In this document: positions 1 through 10,694 of the stretch, one piece after another | Position numbering within the stretch: the stretch's first letter is position 1 | How the letters are laid out: every line of letters begins with the position of its first letter | DNA from: Paratinospora sagittata | Lineage: Eukaryota; Streptophyta; Magnoliopsida; Ranunculales; Menispermaceae | Assembly: GCA_035771175.1 (NCBI GenBank) | Contig: CM069593.1 | Span: forward strand, 44,070,741 to 44,134,740 | Direction of reading: 5' to 3' | Length of the DNA: 64,000 nt | Program-made: the position numbers and the translations under genes | The notes under the pieces: generated by a model | What the model was told of the DNA's origin: nothing | Database searches by the model: none | The model's input: the letters and a program-made list of their open reading frames with translations, nothing else

Positions 1-426
1 ATACCTTAAGCTCTATTATGCAAAAGTTAACCATGACTTTCGTGATACTTTGGGCTGATCTTATCTTTTTGAAGTTTTTCCTTTTCTTTTTAATTTTTTT
101 TTTCAGCTTCACCTCTAATTATCCACGCATAACTAAAAGTGTGGAATTATATTCTATTTTATTCCTTCAAAACACTAGATCTGATCAAAATTTATGTTTT
201 ATGATTTCAAGCAGTCAAAGCTTACTTTTTCGATTGGGAAAATTTTGGTGCAACTTATTATTTATTTAGCTCCAATATTCTATGTTTAACAGTTCTAGTT
301 ATGGGAAATCTCAAAAAACATTGACACAACTTCTGAACTATGAACTAATGTCCTACATCATTATGGCCATATATACTGCTATTCCAGTGAATCAAGGACC
401 AATATGTTGCATCTTTGTTCATTCAG

Positions 427-3400
427 GAAAGGGAGCAGGACCACTTCTGTCAGTTTATAACTGAAGGTTTCACATCTTATTGTAAGAGAAAAAGGCGAGA
501 TAAGGTAATGTTATTTATCTAAGATACTGCTTCTGCCCTTTACATAGAAAGAATCTTGAAATAACTCAAGCACTGATTGGGAAAGTAAATCACTGCAGGA
601 TAGAATACTTCTTAATTATTCATTAAGATTTTCATTTCTTCTGTAGTTCCTCGTCACTTTCGTTGACAAGTTCCTTTCAAAATTATTTTTATAGTAGATT
701 TTGTGCTTCCTTCAAACTATGATGCTTCCACTGTATAGCCCTCAACCTTCTATAAATCAGTCCCTCTCATAGGTGTCTTCAGTAGGCATCCATACCATCT
801 TAATCAGGTTAACTTTATTTTGTATCTTAATGATTTTTCCTAGTTTCTCTTTAGTTTATTCATGTTTTTTTTTTTTTTTTTTTTTCATTTCCTAGGCTTA
901 CAACAATCATCTAAATGGTGTTTTAGTTTTATGAAATATAGAGGAAACCGATTCTTAGAAGTTTTCAACTAATATATCCTTGTCAAAGATGGGAAACCTT
1001 CAATATGGTGATCTGGCTCTCGTTAATTCTTTGCCAAGTACTTTACACTTCTTCTGTACGTTGTTTTGGGGTGAGGGTTTATTGATCTCCTTATAAAAAA
1101 CATATAACATTGATGTTTGCCAAATGCTGCTTTTTTTACCTGTTATTGTTTGGTTTATTATTTAATTTCGTACTGATAAAAAATTCCATTTGGTTCTTCT
1201 ACTAGGTGCAGATTTCCCTGTTTGGTGGTTGTGTTTTCCCCCTTAATAAATGTATCAACTTGTTTTTTTGTTGATAGGTATATGGAAACAATATTGAGAT
1301 CCAGGCTTTATCTGAAATGTATAATCGCCCCATTCATATTTATTCCTATAGCACAGGTGCCAACTCTTTATTTAATATAAATAAATAATTGATCATCATC
1401 TAGTGTTGTCTTGTTTGTAACATTCTTCCAACTTCTCATTAATATCTTATTTAATGCAGAGCCTATCAACATTTTCCATGGAAGTTATAAGACAGATACA
1501 CCACCTATACGGCTAAGTTATCATCGTGGGAACCATTACAATGCACTAATTGATCCCCGGCGATTGACAATTGGTGCAGGCCTTGGATTCGGCAATCTTC
1601 GGGGAGTAAGTCCTTTGTGCCTACTTGTTTCTATTTTATTTGCATTTCTTTTGGCTGTATACTTCCTATGACTCTTTGCCTATCATATAACAATGTGTGT
1701 GTCATTTACTTGGCAGGGAAACATTGACAAAGACCAAGTTAAGGCTGCTATTAAAGCTCAACAAGACCAACAAATTGATAATGTAAGTTACCAAAGGGTG
1801 TTTTATTGGTGTTGAATTTGATATAGATTTAGTTAATAATGAGTTTTCTCCTTTCTCTGTCTCAACTTCCTAAACAGGTACTTCTAGCTGAAGGACGCTT
1901 CTATTCAGATCTAGAGCTTACTGAGAAGGAAATGGAGCGCATGGCGATGGAAGTTTCACGGGCTGAATATCTTGCAGATGACAAGTGCAAGAAGCTGATT
2001 GGTTTTAGAGGGTCTTCTGCTTCTACTTCCGCGCCATCATCTTCTAGTTCAAGTAAGTTTGTTTTCCATTATATAAGTCTGTTTCAATGTGGAGATAATT
2101 TCCTATAAACATAGTGGCACTTGAGCTTTCGGATAGTGTTAGAAGTTAGGCATATAATTCACTTGATTTACCCACTAGGAAATCACATCATTGACACACT
2201 TGATTTACCCACTAGGAAATCACATCATTGACACCGTTGTGTTCATCCCCACAGTTTTAGTGGAGATATTCTATTATAGTGGAGTATGATAAGTACTATG
2301 TTTTGTTCCAGTTACATCCTCCTTTATTCCTGTTTGTTCTTTCCCAGCAATATGTTGAAGTTGAATGGAGATAGTGGTTTTTGGTCGATTCTGAATTTAT
2401 GGGATTTCAGTCAACATAACAATCTTTATAATTGATGCCGAGCGTGAATAGGAAGACAAAAAATACACCTTCTCTAACTCGTTGATTCATAAGAATACGA
2501 AGAAAAGAGGAAAAAATAATATGAAAATTCTCGAAATCTATTAATCTCTGTTCCAATAACGCATACAATGGCCTTAAATAGGCAAACGTAGAACAATACT
2601 TCTAAACCGACTAGAATACTAAAAATAGAAAATATACTAAAACCTATTTAGAAATAAAGATATTGCGATGTATATCGCGTAGCAACAAACAAAATTAAAA
2701 TCAGACTCTTTTAGTAAATTTACTATTTTCGGTAATTTATTATTTTTAGTAAATTTACTATTTTACAAAGAAAAAAAAAAGTAAATTACCGAAAATAGTA
2801 AATTTACTAAAATTAGTAAAGTATCCTAAAATAGGAAAATATTAATTTGAAATTTTCACAAACTCCAACTCTTATCACATTGCATCAATAATGCAGTAAA
2901 AACCCCTCTAATGGGGGAAAACACTTCCCTATGTGGTTTAATGTCAGACGTAGCCAAATTCCTATATTCATAGCTCTGTAAGTTAGATACAGTATTGCTG
3001 GTTAGGCAGTACCTTTAGAGACCCAATTCTAACATCTTCCCTAATATAAGTTTCTTAACCGGTAATTAATTCAGAAGTGGCCCATAGTTGCATTGCCTTG
3101 CATTTGATCTTTCTAATTGAAGCTTCACCCCATAGAGTGTTGGCAAACTATTTCATCTAGGCTTGTTTATCGAAACAGAAAAAGATTTAGTGGAAAAACA
3201 AAAAACAAATTGCTTGGGGAGAATTGGCCCAAATCCATGAATGGGACTTCACAGATCCACAGGCTTCATTGCAAAGTTAAAATGACTGTGGATGGGTATA
3301 ATCAATATTTTTGAAAATTGATTTGCATAATTTGTCGCTATTTCTCTGTTTATTACCGCCCTTCACTAGCTTACTTAAAAACATGTGAACACAGCAGCAG

Positions 3401-3636
3401 AGCCCTCGCAGAGCGACTCAAATCTAGGAGATTGGAAGATGTCTCAACCTAATAGATCCCTCAGTAGCGGCATGCAGATGATGCTTTCCATGGGGTTCAG
3501 CTACTTGCAGGCAATTGAGGCGTGCAGCTTATTTGGGGATGATGTGGACTCAATGATTTGCTATCTATTGGAGACAGGCAGCAGTAGTGTTGCATCTGGG
3601 AGCATCAACAGACTCAAAGGGAAAGCAATGGAGTGA
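427..3636 (+). CDS. OTLD1: OTU-domain deubiquitinase, OTLD1/OTU6 type, 3' part
   Basis: Cysteine protease of the OTU family, which removes ubiquitin; the Arabidopsis relative OTLD1 (At2g27350, from memory) acts on histone ubiquitin together with a lysine demethylase. Six exons join in frame: 427-504, 1278-1356, 1460-1605, 1717-1782, 1878-2052 and 3395-3636, giving 261 codons and a stop. The first visible exon encodes QFITEGFTSYCKRKRRDK. The next two hold the end of the OTU fold, with YNRPIHIYSYSTEPINIF and the GNHYNAL motif carrying the catalytic His. The catalytic Cys motif (DGNCLF) must lie upstream, outside the window. After a helical region and a Ser-rich linker, the last exon holds a UBA-like helix bundle (MQMMLSMGFSYLQAIEACSL) and ends KGKAME. 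A possible polyadenylation signal AATAAA is at 3785-3790. The last intron (2053-3394) contains a solo LTR. Family certain; exact orthology likely. Confidence 0.9.
2161..2234. repeat. perfect 37 bp tandem duplication in OTLD1 intron
   Basis: Two adjacent identical 37 bp copies begin at 2161 and 2198, each starting ACTTGATTTACCC and ending ATTGACAC. They are intronic and carry no splice signal in use. Confidence 0.9.
2433..2887 (-). mobile_element. probable solo LTR with TSD ATAAT
   Basis: The 455 bp segment begins TGATGC and ends GCATCA, a perfect terminal inverted repeat with the TG...CA ends of an LTR. It is flanked on both sides by ATAAT (2428-2432 and 2888-2892), a 5 bp target-site duplication typical of LTR retrotransposons. 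On the - strand it contains a TATA-like CTATTTAAGG (around 2570-2580) followed by a T-rich stretch, as expected of an LTR promoter. No gag or pol reading frame accompanies it, so it is best read as a solo LTR left by recombination. A non-autonomous TIR element is the alternative. Confidence 0.72.
2709..2812. repeat. perfect 31 bp inverted repeat inside the solo LTR
   Basis: Arms 2709-2739 and 2782-2812 are exact reverse complements around a 42 bp spacer. The core of the arm is AGTAAATTTACTATTTTCGG. A third partial copy of the arm, TTTTAGTAAATTTACTATTT, lies in the spacer. Confidence 0.9.
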
Positions 3637-3654
3637 AAAGCCAAAAAAAAAAAA

Positions 3655-3687
<33 letters not shown>

Positions 3688-4824
3688 GAAGGCAAAACAC
3701 AGTTAGAGCTAGAGAGAGTTTTATGGCCTCCTTCTAGGATTAAATTATGTACTTGAATAATGGAAAACCAATGTTTTCAGTTTCAATAAAACGTGGTTAA
3801 TCTGAAAGCTATATTCTGCACTAGTAGATGAGAACAAGATCCTCTATGCTCATGACAATGTTCACTGCGTTTTCTTTAGGCAGTAGCATGGTTAGCATGG
3901 TTGCCTGCTTCAGATTCTATTTTAGAGCAACCTGTTCTTGTAACTTTTGAGTATACAAGATAAAGTTGTAAAATTATAGACACCAGAGCAAGAGGAGCCA
4001 TCAAAATAACTTTTTATTATAAAAAATAAAATAAAATAAAAATTGACAGACTTGGGCTTGCCTTATATTGTAAGACGTAGTTAAGTTATGTATTTCTTTT
4101 CTTTTTTTATTTACTTAAGTTAATTTTTGAAGAGAGAAAAATTGATGCTGTAAATATGAGAAAAAATTACTATTAAGGGGTTAGTTCGTTGGTTCGGGGA
4201 GTGAATTATGAGGTGCGATTAAGAGACTCAGTACGAGTTCTAGTCTGTTCTCGTTTATTCTTTTTGAAAAATATTTTTTTGTCCCTGCAAATCTTCGAAT
4301 TCGAAAGGAGGGTGCCGAAAAATTGATACCAAAATATATATATATATATGAGAAAAACATTTTTGGAATGTATAAAATGAGTTTTTTTTTCCTTACAAAT
4401 CCTATTCATCTTTCAAAAGCCTGACAAAAAATTGAGAAAAAAAGAAAAAGAAAAAGAAAGAGAAGAACGTTGAATTCAACAGATACAGAGTACCGTTGAA
4501 GAAAATTTATATAATATAATATATAGGTGATTATTTTTATATATTTAAAAATAATATATTCAAAATTAAATAAGTTTTGGACACGTCAGTGTTGAAGAGC
4601 AGCCACCCATTAAAAAAAAAGGTATGCATGCCGCCCATTGACCGATAGCATGCATGTTTTTCATTTTTTTATTTTTGAAGTCCATGTTTTTCATTTTTAA
4701 TATATATATATATAATTTGTTAATAAAAAAAATAGATTTGTTAATAAAAAAAAGAAAAAAAAATATCATTCGAAGTTTACTATCACAAACAAGTAATAAC
4801 ATGTACTTAACAAGGACAAGTACA
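3637..4824. other. spacer: OTLD1 3' UTR and AT-rich DNA
   Basis: It holds the OTLD1 3' UTR, a poly-A run followed by a CA microsatellite (3659-3686), and an AATAAA signal at 3785-3790. Beyond about 4000 the DNA is very AT-rich, with short (TA)n runs near 4337 and 4700 and a repeated TTTGTTAATAAAAAAA motif near 4720 and 4740. I see no gene here. Confidence 0.7.
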
Positions 4825-4988
4825 CTAAGGCACACTGAAACTGCTACAGACCATAACTAAACTTAACAAATATTCAAGAACGACTTGAAGAAAGCGTAGG
4901 ATAATACTCTTTAAGACTGGAAGAAAACTAGAAGACTTGATGATTTTCGTCTGAGGACTCGATGATCTGCAACTGAAGAGTGAAGTGG

Positions 4989-4996
4989 TATTTATA
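4989..4996 (-). promoter_or_regulatory. TATA box of the pararetroviral promoter
   Basis: On the - strand the sequence CCTCTATAAATACC occurs downstream of all viral ORFs, where caulimovirids carry their 35S-type promoter. A TGACG motif (as-1-like half-site) lies about 220 bp upstream of it in promoter orientation, on the opposite strand (5214-5218). Transcription would start around 4960 and run leftward towards the 3' end of OTLD1. Confidence 0.55.
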
Positions 4997-5373
4997 GAGG
5001 TTGAGGAAGCTTTGCGGACTTTAGACGTCTTTAAATCTGGACAGCTGGAGGATAAGAAGGAATCTGGGAGTGGTTGAGTCGAGTGGAGTCTGAACTGACA
5101 GGTGCATGTGCGTAAAGTTGATGGCAGACAAGGCGTGCTGGTGAACAGTCTTATTTTTGGAAAAGTAAACAGTACGTTGTCGCTACTGTTCATGCTTTAT
5201 CAAAATAAGATGCTTGACGTTTTGTCGTGTTGTGTCGGTAGGAATTGACAGGGTGATCTGTTTGCGATGAGAACGAATCTTTGCACGATGAGATTGACAA
5301 TGGAGGACAAGCTGGTGGATGCTGACATGGCGGATATTGACAATGGAGAAGGATAACGTGGTCGTCATTATGT

Positions 5374-5911
5374 CTATGGAGACGGTGATTGCAATTCAGG
5401 GAATAGACGTATGAGTTGTCGTCGGAAATGGTAAAGCCATCTGAGGACATTGGCTAAGTGTGAAGATGCATTCTGTGTTGGGGGAGACGTAGCACGAGGA
5501 GAAGGAGTTCTAGGAAAATAAAAGGAACGTCTATACTGACGTTGGTGGAGGCATTCACGAACTGGAGGAGGAACGGTGGAAACCTGCAAAGTAGGAAACG
5601 TACCTTTGTACAATTGGCGTTTCTTGAAGAAGAACTGAGAGCTGAGGCGAATACCTGGAAATGAAGATTTCTTGGTCATCTTGTCACGGTGAAGGATTGT
5701 GAGAATGCGAAAGAGAAAGGTTTTCTGCTTCGTTGGAGAAAAGTGATTCAGTTTCCCAATACGTCTGCGTATCCTGAAAATATGGAGGAACTGGAGAAGA
5801 TGTTTCAGCTAAGTCATTAGCTTGAGTTTCTTCAATGATCTGTTCTTCAGTTAGGGGAGCATTAGGATTATCAGGACTGAATGGTGCGATGGATTCTATC
5901 AGAGAGAACAA
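5374..5911 (-). pseudogene. pararetrovirus downstream ORF remnant
   Basis: Two reading frames (5911-5684 and 5679-5374) lie after the RNase H region and before the promoter. The first is acidic and rich in Glu, Ser and Pro; the second is basic and Pro/Arg/Ser-rich. They are consistent with the small downstream ORF that some caulimovirids, including florendoviruses, carry after the polyprotein. They resemble no domain I recognise, and whether they were one ORF split by a frame change is an inference. Confidence 0.45.
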
Positions 5912-6103
5912 ATGGTCTTCATGGATGAACTCTTGAGGACCTCGGATGATTGGCAGAGGTTGAGTATCCGAATTGTCGTTAATGTCGTGGAGAAAATTGC
6001 ATAGACTAGTAAGGATGGAATTTGAGAGAAAACAGGAGTATGATTGAAACCTCTGTATATAATGCTCAGCAACAATGCCTTGTTCTGAATCAGAATATGG
6101 ATG

Positions 6104-6133
6104 ATAGCATATATATATATATATATATATATA
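6104..6133. repeat. (AT)n microsatellite inside the viral copy
   Basis: A run of about 15 AT units interrupts the region after the RNase H remnant. It probably arose after integration and is a further sign of decay. Confidence 0.85.
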
Positions 6134-6659
6134 AGTCTTGAGTTCTGGTTCTGCTTAATGGTCTGGATCTCAGTTATCCAAAAGGATAATGGAGCAAATA
6201 ACTGCAGACAATCTTTGATCCGTGGAGGAAGAGGAGATTGGACTTCCCGAAGAATTTTGGTATGAGGGAAGGTGATAGCAATCCTGTATAAACAGGAAAC
6301 AGACCAAATGTACCAGTAAAGGTTATTAGTGAGAATGGGCCTAAGATGGAAGATGAACAGGTATGGGTAGGCCTGGTGAAATGGATTTCCATATTGAAGT
6401 TGATCAGAAAAATTCATAATGTGTTTGTGGGTAAAGTAAAATATTTTGGACTGGGCCAATAATTTTACTTCATGAGCAGTTTTTGGTTCTGGGATGTTTG
6501 GTGGAACAGTAATGGTACAAATTAGTGGAATTGGTCCAGAAGGAAGATGAAAATTAATGGGCTTGGACCTGGTAATGAGCTTGGGTTGTAGTAACAGTGG
6601 AAGGCTTGAGAAATTGGTTAATAGTGAAATTGGAGAAACAATTTTGGACTTTTGGATTG

Positions 6660-7187
6660 GACGGATAAGAAAATCTGCAAAGACATTCTTAGTTTCTTTG
6701 ATGTGTTTGACAGTGAAGTCAAATTGGGTGAACCATTCTTGTAGCCTTAACAGTTGTAGAGGAGGAACAAGTTTGTTCTTGAAGTCCAACATTTTTGGGA
6801 AGGCTGAATTGTCCTCTGGATTTCAAACTTAACGGGCCAGAGGAAAAAGACAAATTTCTGTATACCATATTTTACTGCAAGAATTTCTTTGATTGTAATA
6901 TGGTAATGGAGTTCTGCTTGAGAAAATACGCCACTCTGATATCCACAAATGTGGTGTTTTGCATCATTGAGTTCTATGAGAACTGCACCCAAATAATGAT
7001 CTGAAGCATCGGTGTGAAGGATGATTTGTCCAGTAGATGGAATCACCAATGGTGGTGGATTCTGACAAATTTCTTTCAGATGTTGAACTGCCTGTGTATG
7101 GGATGATTGCCAAGGTGGAGGATTCTTCTTGAGTAATGCAGATAGCGCTGAAATATGCTGAGATACTTTTGGTAAGAAGATCCACAA
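6660..7187 (-). pseudogene. caulimovirid RNase H remnant
   Basis: RNase H cleaves the RNA strand of RNA:DNA hybrids during reverse transcription. The frame at 7187-6747 carries the catalytic-core motif HTDASDHYLGAVL (TDASD near 7000-7014) and the later ELHYHITIKEILAV helix with its conserved Glu. The terminal part of the domain (ADFLIRP) continues in another frame near 6680, so the domain is split by a frameshift around 6750-6790. It follows directly on the reverse transcriptase remnant. Confidence 0.8.
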
Positions 7188-7217
7188 ATAATTGACTATT
7201 ACAAGGAATTGCTGTAG

Positions 7218-7985
7218 CTATTCTCTGGTAAGATTTTCAGCAGGGAACTTTAGAAGTTCAATAGCAATGTGTGGACCAAGTTGATAAACACCATTGAATA
7301 TTTTCATGCCGAGGAAGTCAATTTCAGAAGTATTAAGCACACTTTTCTTTTTAGAGAGCATTATACCAGTTACATCTGTGATATCCAGAAACTGATGGAG
7401 GAGTTGATGATGTTCTTCTTCAGTTTTGGAGAACAAGAGAATATCATCGATGTATATTAATGCAGTGGACAACAAGGGAGCATAAATACATGTCATTGCT
7501 TTCTGAAATAAGGAAGGTGCAACCTTAAGACCAAAAGGCATGACTATCCATTGATAATGTGCATTTGGAATGCAGAATGTTGTTTTAGGACGGTCATCCG
7601 GATGAATTCCTAGTTGCCAGAAAACAGCTTTGAGATCAAACTTGTTGTAGATTGTTAATCCATCAAGGAGTGTTAGCTGAGATGAGATTTTTGGCAGAGG
7701 GAATTTGTCATCTGTGAGGAACATATTAAGAGGTCGGTAATTGATTACCAATCTCTTTTTTTCACGTCTTTGTTCTGCACGTTTGTTGATGTAGAATGCT
7801 TGACATGCCCAATCATAGGTAGTTGGTTCAATCAGACCTTAGGCAGTAAGTTCTGCACATTCTTGCCTGGCAAGCTGAAGTTCATCAGGAGGCATTCCTG
7901 GATGGATAGCTTTAGTTGGATTAAGATCTTCATTCTTTTTGAAAGGAAAGCGGACAAAATAAGTAGGGTTCTTCCATAGAGGATG
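7218..7985 (-). pseudogene. caulimovirid reverse transcriptase remnant
   Basis: The open stretch 7751-7218 encodes the palm and fingers of an LTR/pararetrovirus-type RT, with VINYRPLN, KFDLKAVFWQLGIHP, FCIPNAHYQW, MPFGLKVAPSLFQ and the catalytic YIDD (7443-7454), then FLGMKI. The upstream part of the domain continues to about 7985 but is broken by an in-frame stop near 7840. The RT stretch ends at a stop at 7218, before the RNase H remnant. The catalytic motif is intact although the gene is not. Confidence 0.88.
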
Positions 7986-8159
7986 AGGATTTTGAAAATC
8001 CTTGTGAGAATCAGTAAATGATCTTTTAACTTGGACTGGAGATCATCTAGATTCTGTATTGCATACATCTTTGGAACTGATGTATATGGAAGAAATTGTT
8101 GACGGAATTGTATACCATGGGGTAGTATACGTAACTTAGTCAAAGCGTAAATGTCCATG

Positions 8160-8480
8160 CCGATAAGAATATCTTTGTCAGGAAGATCACAACCAATAAT
8201 GTGCGTCTAGATTATGTAATCTGGGAAGAATTTGATTCCAATTTTTGAACTGGTAATGAGATTAGTCTGGAAAATCTCATTGTTGGCAGCTTTAAACAGT
8301 TCTTTGTGTGGTGTCCAACATTTAGGTGGAAGGATTCTTGGATTCATCATGCTTTTGAAAGCTCCAGTGTCAAAATAAGCAATCACAGAAATGGGATTAT
8401 CATATTCGTCTGCAAAATGGATATGAGAGCATATGGCATTGAATGAGTAACCTTGGATGTTGGAAATGAGTGGGAAATCA
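8160..8480 (-). pseudogene. caulimovirid aspartic protease remnant
   Basis: The - strand encodes IAYFDTGAFKS, with the DTG catalytic triad of retroviral-type aspartic proteases at 8371-8363. It lies between the zinc knuckle and the RT, where the polyprotein protease is expected. A stop interrupts the domain near 8205-8215. Confidence 0.7.
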
Positions 8481-8519
8481 TACCCATAAAAGCATCATCT
8501 GCATCATCATCAGAAGTTA

Positions 8520-9963
8520 TCAGAGGAGAATCAATGTCAGAGTCGGATATTTCAGCTGCTTGATAGGCAAAGATTGTTTCTTCACCAAGTGAATCCTGTT
8601 ATGAGAAAACAGATTCAATATCTTGATCAGGAGATAAAGAATAAAATTGTTGAATCTGATGAATGAGATGCTGACTATTTTTCTTCTTAGGACATTGTTT
8701 AGCAAAATGGCCTGGTTTTTTGCAGATGTAGCAGGTAGCTTGCTTTGGTGAGGAAGATCGTCTTCTTTTAAAATATCGTATTCTCTTTTACTTTTTAGAG
8801 AATCTCTTGGAGTACCATGGAGAGTGCTTTTTATGACGAAACTTCTTCTTCTTGGAGTATTTTGAGAAATATTTTTTCTTTTCTTTGCAAAGGCATTTCT
8901 TTGTATCCTTACAGCCAATTTCGAGGTAATTCTTTCGGCAAGCTTGGGAGAAATCAACAGAAGGGTCTTTCATTTCCTTCCATAATTTTTGAATTTCACA
9001 TAATTTATCAATGGTTGTAGTGAGGAACTGGAAAATCTCAGCAAAAGAGATTTGTTCCATTGGTCTGTCAGTTGCAAGAATAAGACGATTGATTTATGCA
9101 TGTGTCTCTTCTGGAAGAGAAGCAATATATGTATACTTGAGATCAGGCTTGTTGATTCCACTGAGTAAGTGGAAACGAAGGATCATATGGGAGAAGTGTT
9201 TTTGTAACTTCTTTCGATCAGGATAACAACACTTCATGGTGAAGAATTCTTGTTTGTACTATTTTTCAACAAGAGATATATCTCCAACGAATTCTTTGAG
9301 CATGACGTTGTAGACATTAAAAATAGTAGATTGAATGAGTTGAAGAATTCTATATTCACCAAGGCTAAGGAGCCAATCTCGAAGGAGACCAGTGCATCTA
9401 GAGAAGAAATCTTTGATTATGTCTTCAGCTGTTTTGCCTGATAATTGCTGATTATCCATCCATGCACACCATGTGGATAATTTAACTTTCCATTGGTCAA
9501 CTGGGACATTATCAAGACTGAACCATGGACCAAAATTATGCTGGAATGTTGCTGGAGTTGTTCTGGGAGGTTCAAGAAATGGATCTTCTGTATCTGACAG
9601 GATTTCAGATATACCAGGTTCATTTCTTTGAGATGAAGTTGGATCATCTGCCATATGAATATCATCAATATGGGAAAGATCCATATAGTTGTGTTCATCA
9701 TCAGTCTGGTTTGAAATATCTGAAGAATATTCATTTGAGTCAGAAATATCAGATATGTCAAGAAACTGCATATTATCATGAGGCACATTAGAGTGAGGAA
9801 CAACAGTATCCTGGGTAACCAAGTGGTCAAGGAATTGGACTAAAGGTTGGATAGGGTTAGAAGGTGGAGGATCACTTGGTGGTAATGTGGTGATGGGTTG
9901 TGCAGGTAAAGTTTCAAATGGAGGTGGTGCATATGTACGTGATTCATGAGGTTCAAAGTTCAT
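8520..9963 (-). pseudogene. caulimovirid coat protein remnant with CCHC zinc knuckle
   Basis: The frame 9963-9259 starts in an acidic, Pro/Ser/Asp-rich region and enters a gag-like helical region (WCAWMDNQQLSGKTAEDII). The region continues in broken frames to a Lys/Arg-rich stretch and the zinc knuckle CYICKKPGHFAKQC (CX2CX4HX4C) at about 8736-8695. An acidic N-terminus, a helical capsid core and a basic CCHC tail is the usual layout of a pararetrovirus coat protein. Stops near 9259, 9100 and 8790 break it. Confidence 0.75.
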
Positions 9964-10108
9964 AGGGGCTTTACCTTTGGCTGCACGACCATATGAAGGA
10001 CGAGGACCTCTGGGTGGAGGTTCAAAAGTAGGTCTGTTTGGAAATGGCGGTGGATTTTTTCGGAATATGGTAGAGAATAAGAAAGGAGTAGGTTCTGTTG
10101 GTGTATGA

Positions 10109-10368
10109 TGTCACGCCTGGGTTGCACACAGTGCCCCCTACCCAGGGTGATGAGTACCCCCGCAGGGCATACTCCAGCCATTACGATCCATAATATTGTT
10201 ATACCTCAATACACAGCCCGCACACATCGTCTAGTATCCCCGAGGTTTTTTGTCCACAAAGGGGGCCTCCCCCCAAGTCGAACTCGCAACCTCCCCTTAA
10301 GGAGTTAGAATCCGCACTTGGAGTAGCCACTGAACCAATGGGGCACTGTGTGCATCCCAGGCGTGACA
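10109..10368 (-). mobile_element. 260 bp inverted-repeat element with tRNA-like segment, inserted in the viral copy
   Basis: The element starts TGTCACGCCTGGG and ends with its complement CCCAGGCGTGACA. The two 29 bp termini match with one mismatch. It is GC-rich, unlike the AT-rich viral sequence around it. On the - strand, next to one terminus, lies a tRNA-like stretch with an A-box-like GGTTCAGTGGCTACTCC and, about 45 bp later, a B-box-like GCGAGTTCGACTTGG. It interrupts the reading frame between the movement and coat regions, so it inserted after the virus. No clear target-site duplication is visible. It could be a SINE with inverted termini or a MITE that captured a tRNA-like piece. Confidence 0.8.
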
Positions 10369-10694
10369 AAAAAACCTATAGTTCTGTAAGGATCTGCTGG
10401 TGGTTTCTTAGTCTTTTGAAGATTAGCCTCAACAAATGAAAGTTGTTGCTTCAACTGTCTGATTTCAGCCTCATACTGCATAAATTCAGGACCAAAATAT
10501 TTATTCTCTAGATAATACCGCAAGGTAGCATCAAGCTTATGTATTTTCTCACGTATCTCCTAATAATACTATTGAACTATGGCTGCTTGTGCATCGGTCT
10601 TATTTGCAAGACTGGTAGTGGCAGAAGATATGCTTGTAAGTTGATGATCTATCTTTTGCAGATAATGATTCTGAACTAAAGCATTCTTTGTTTG

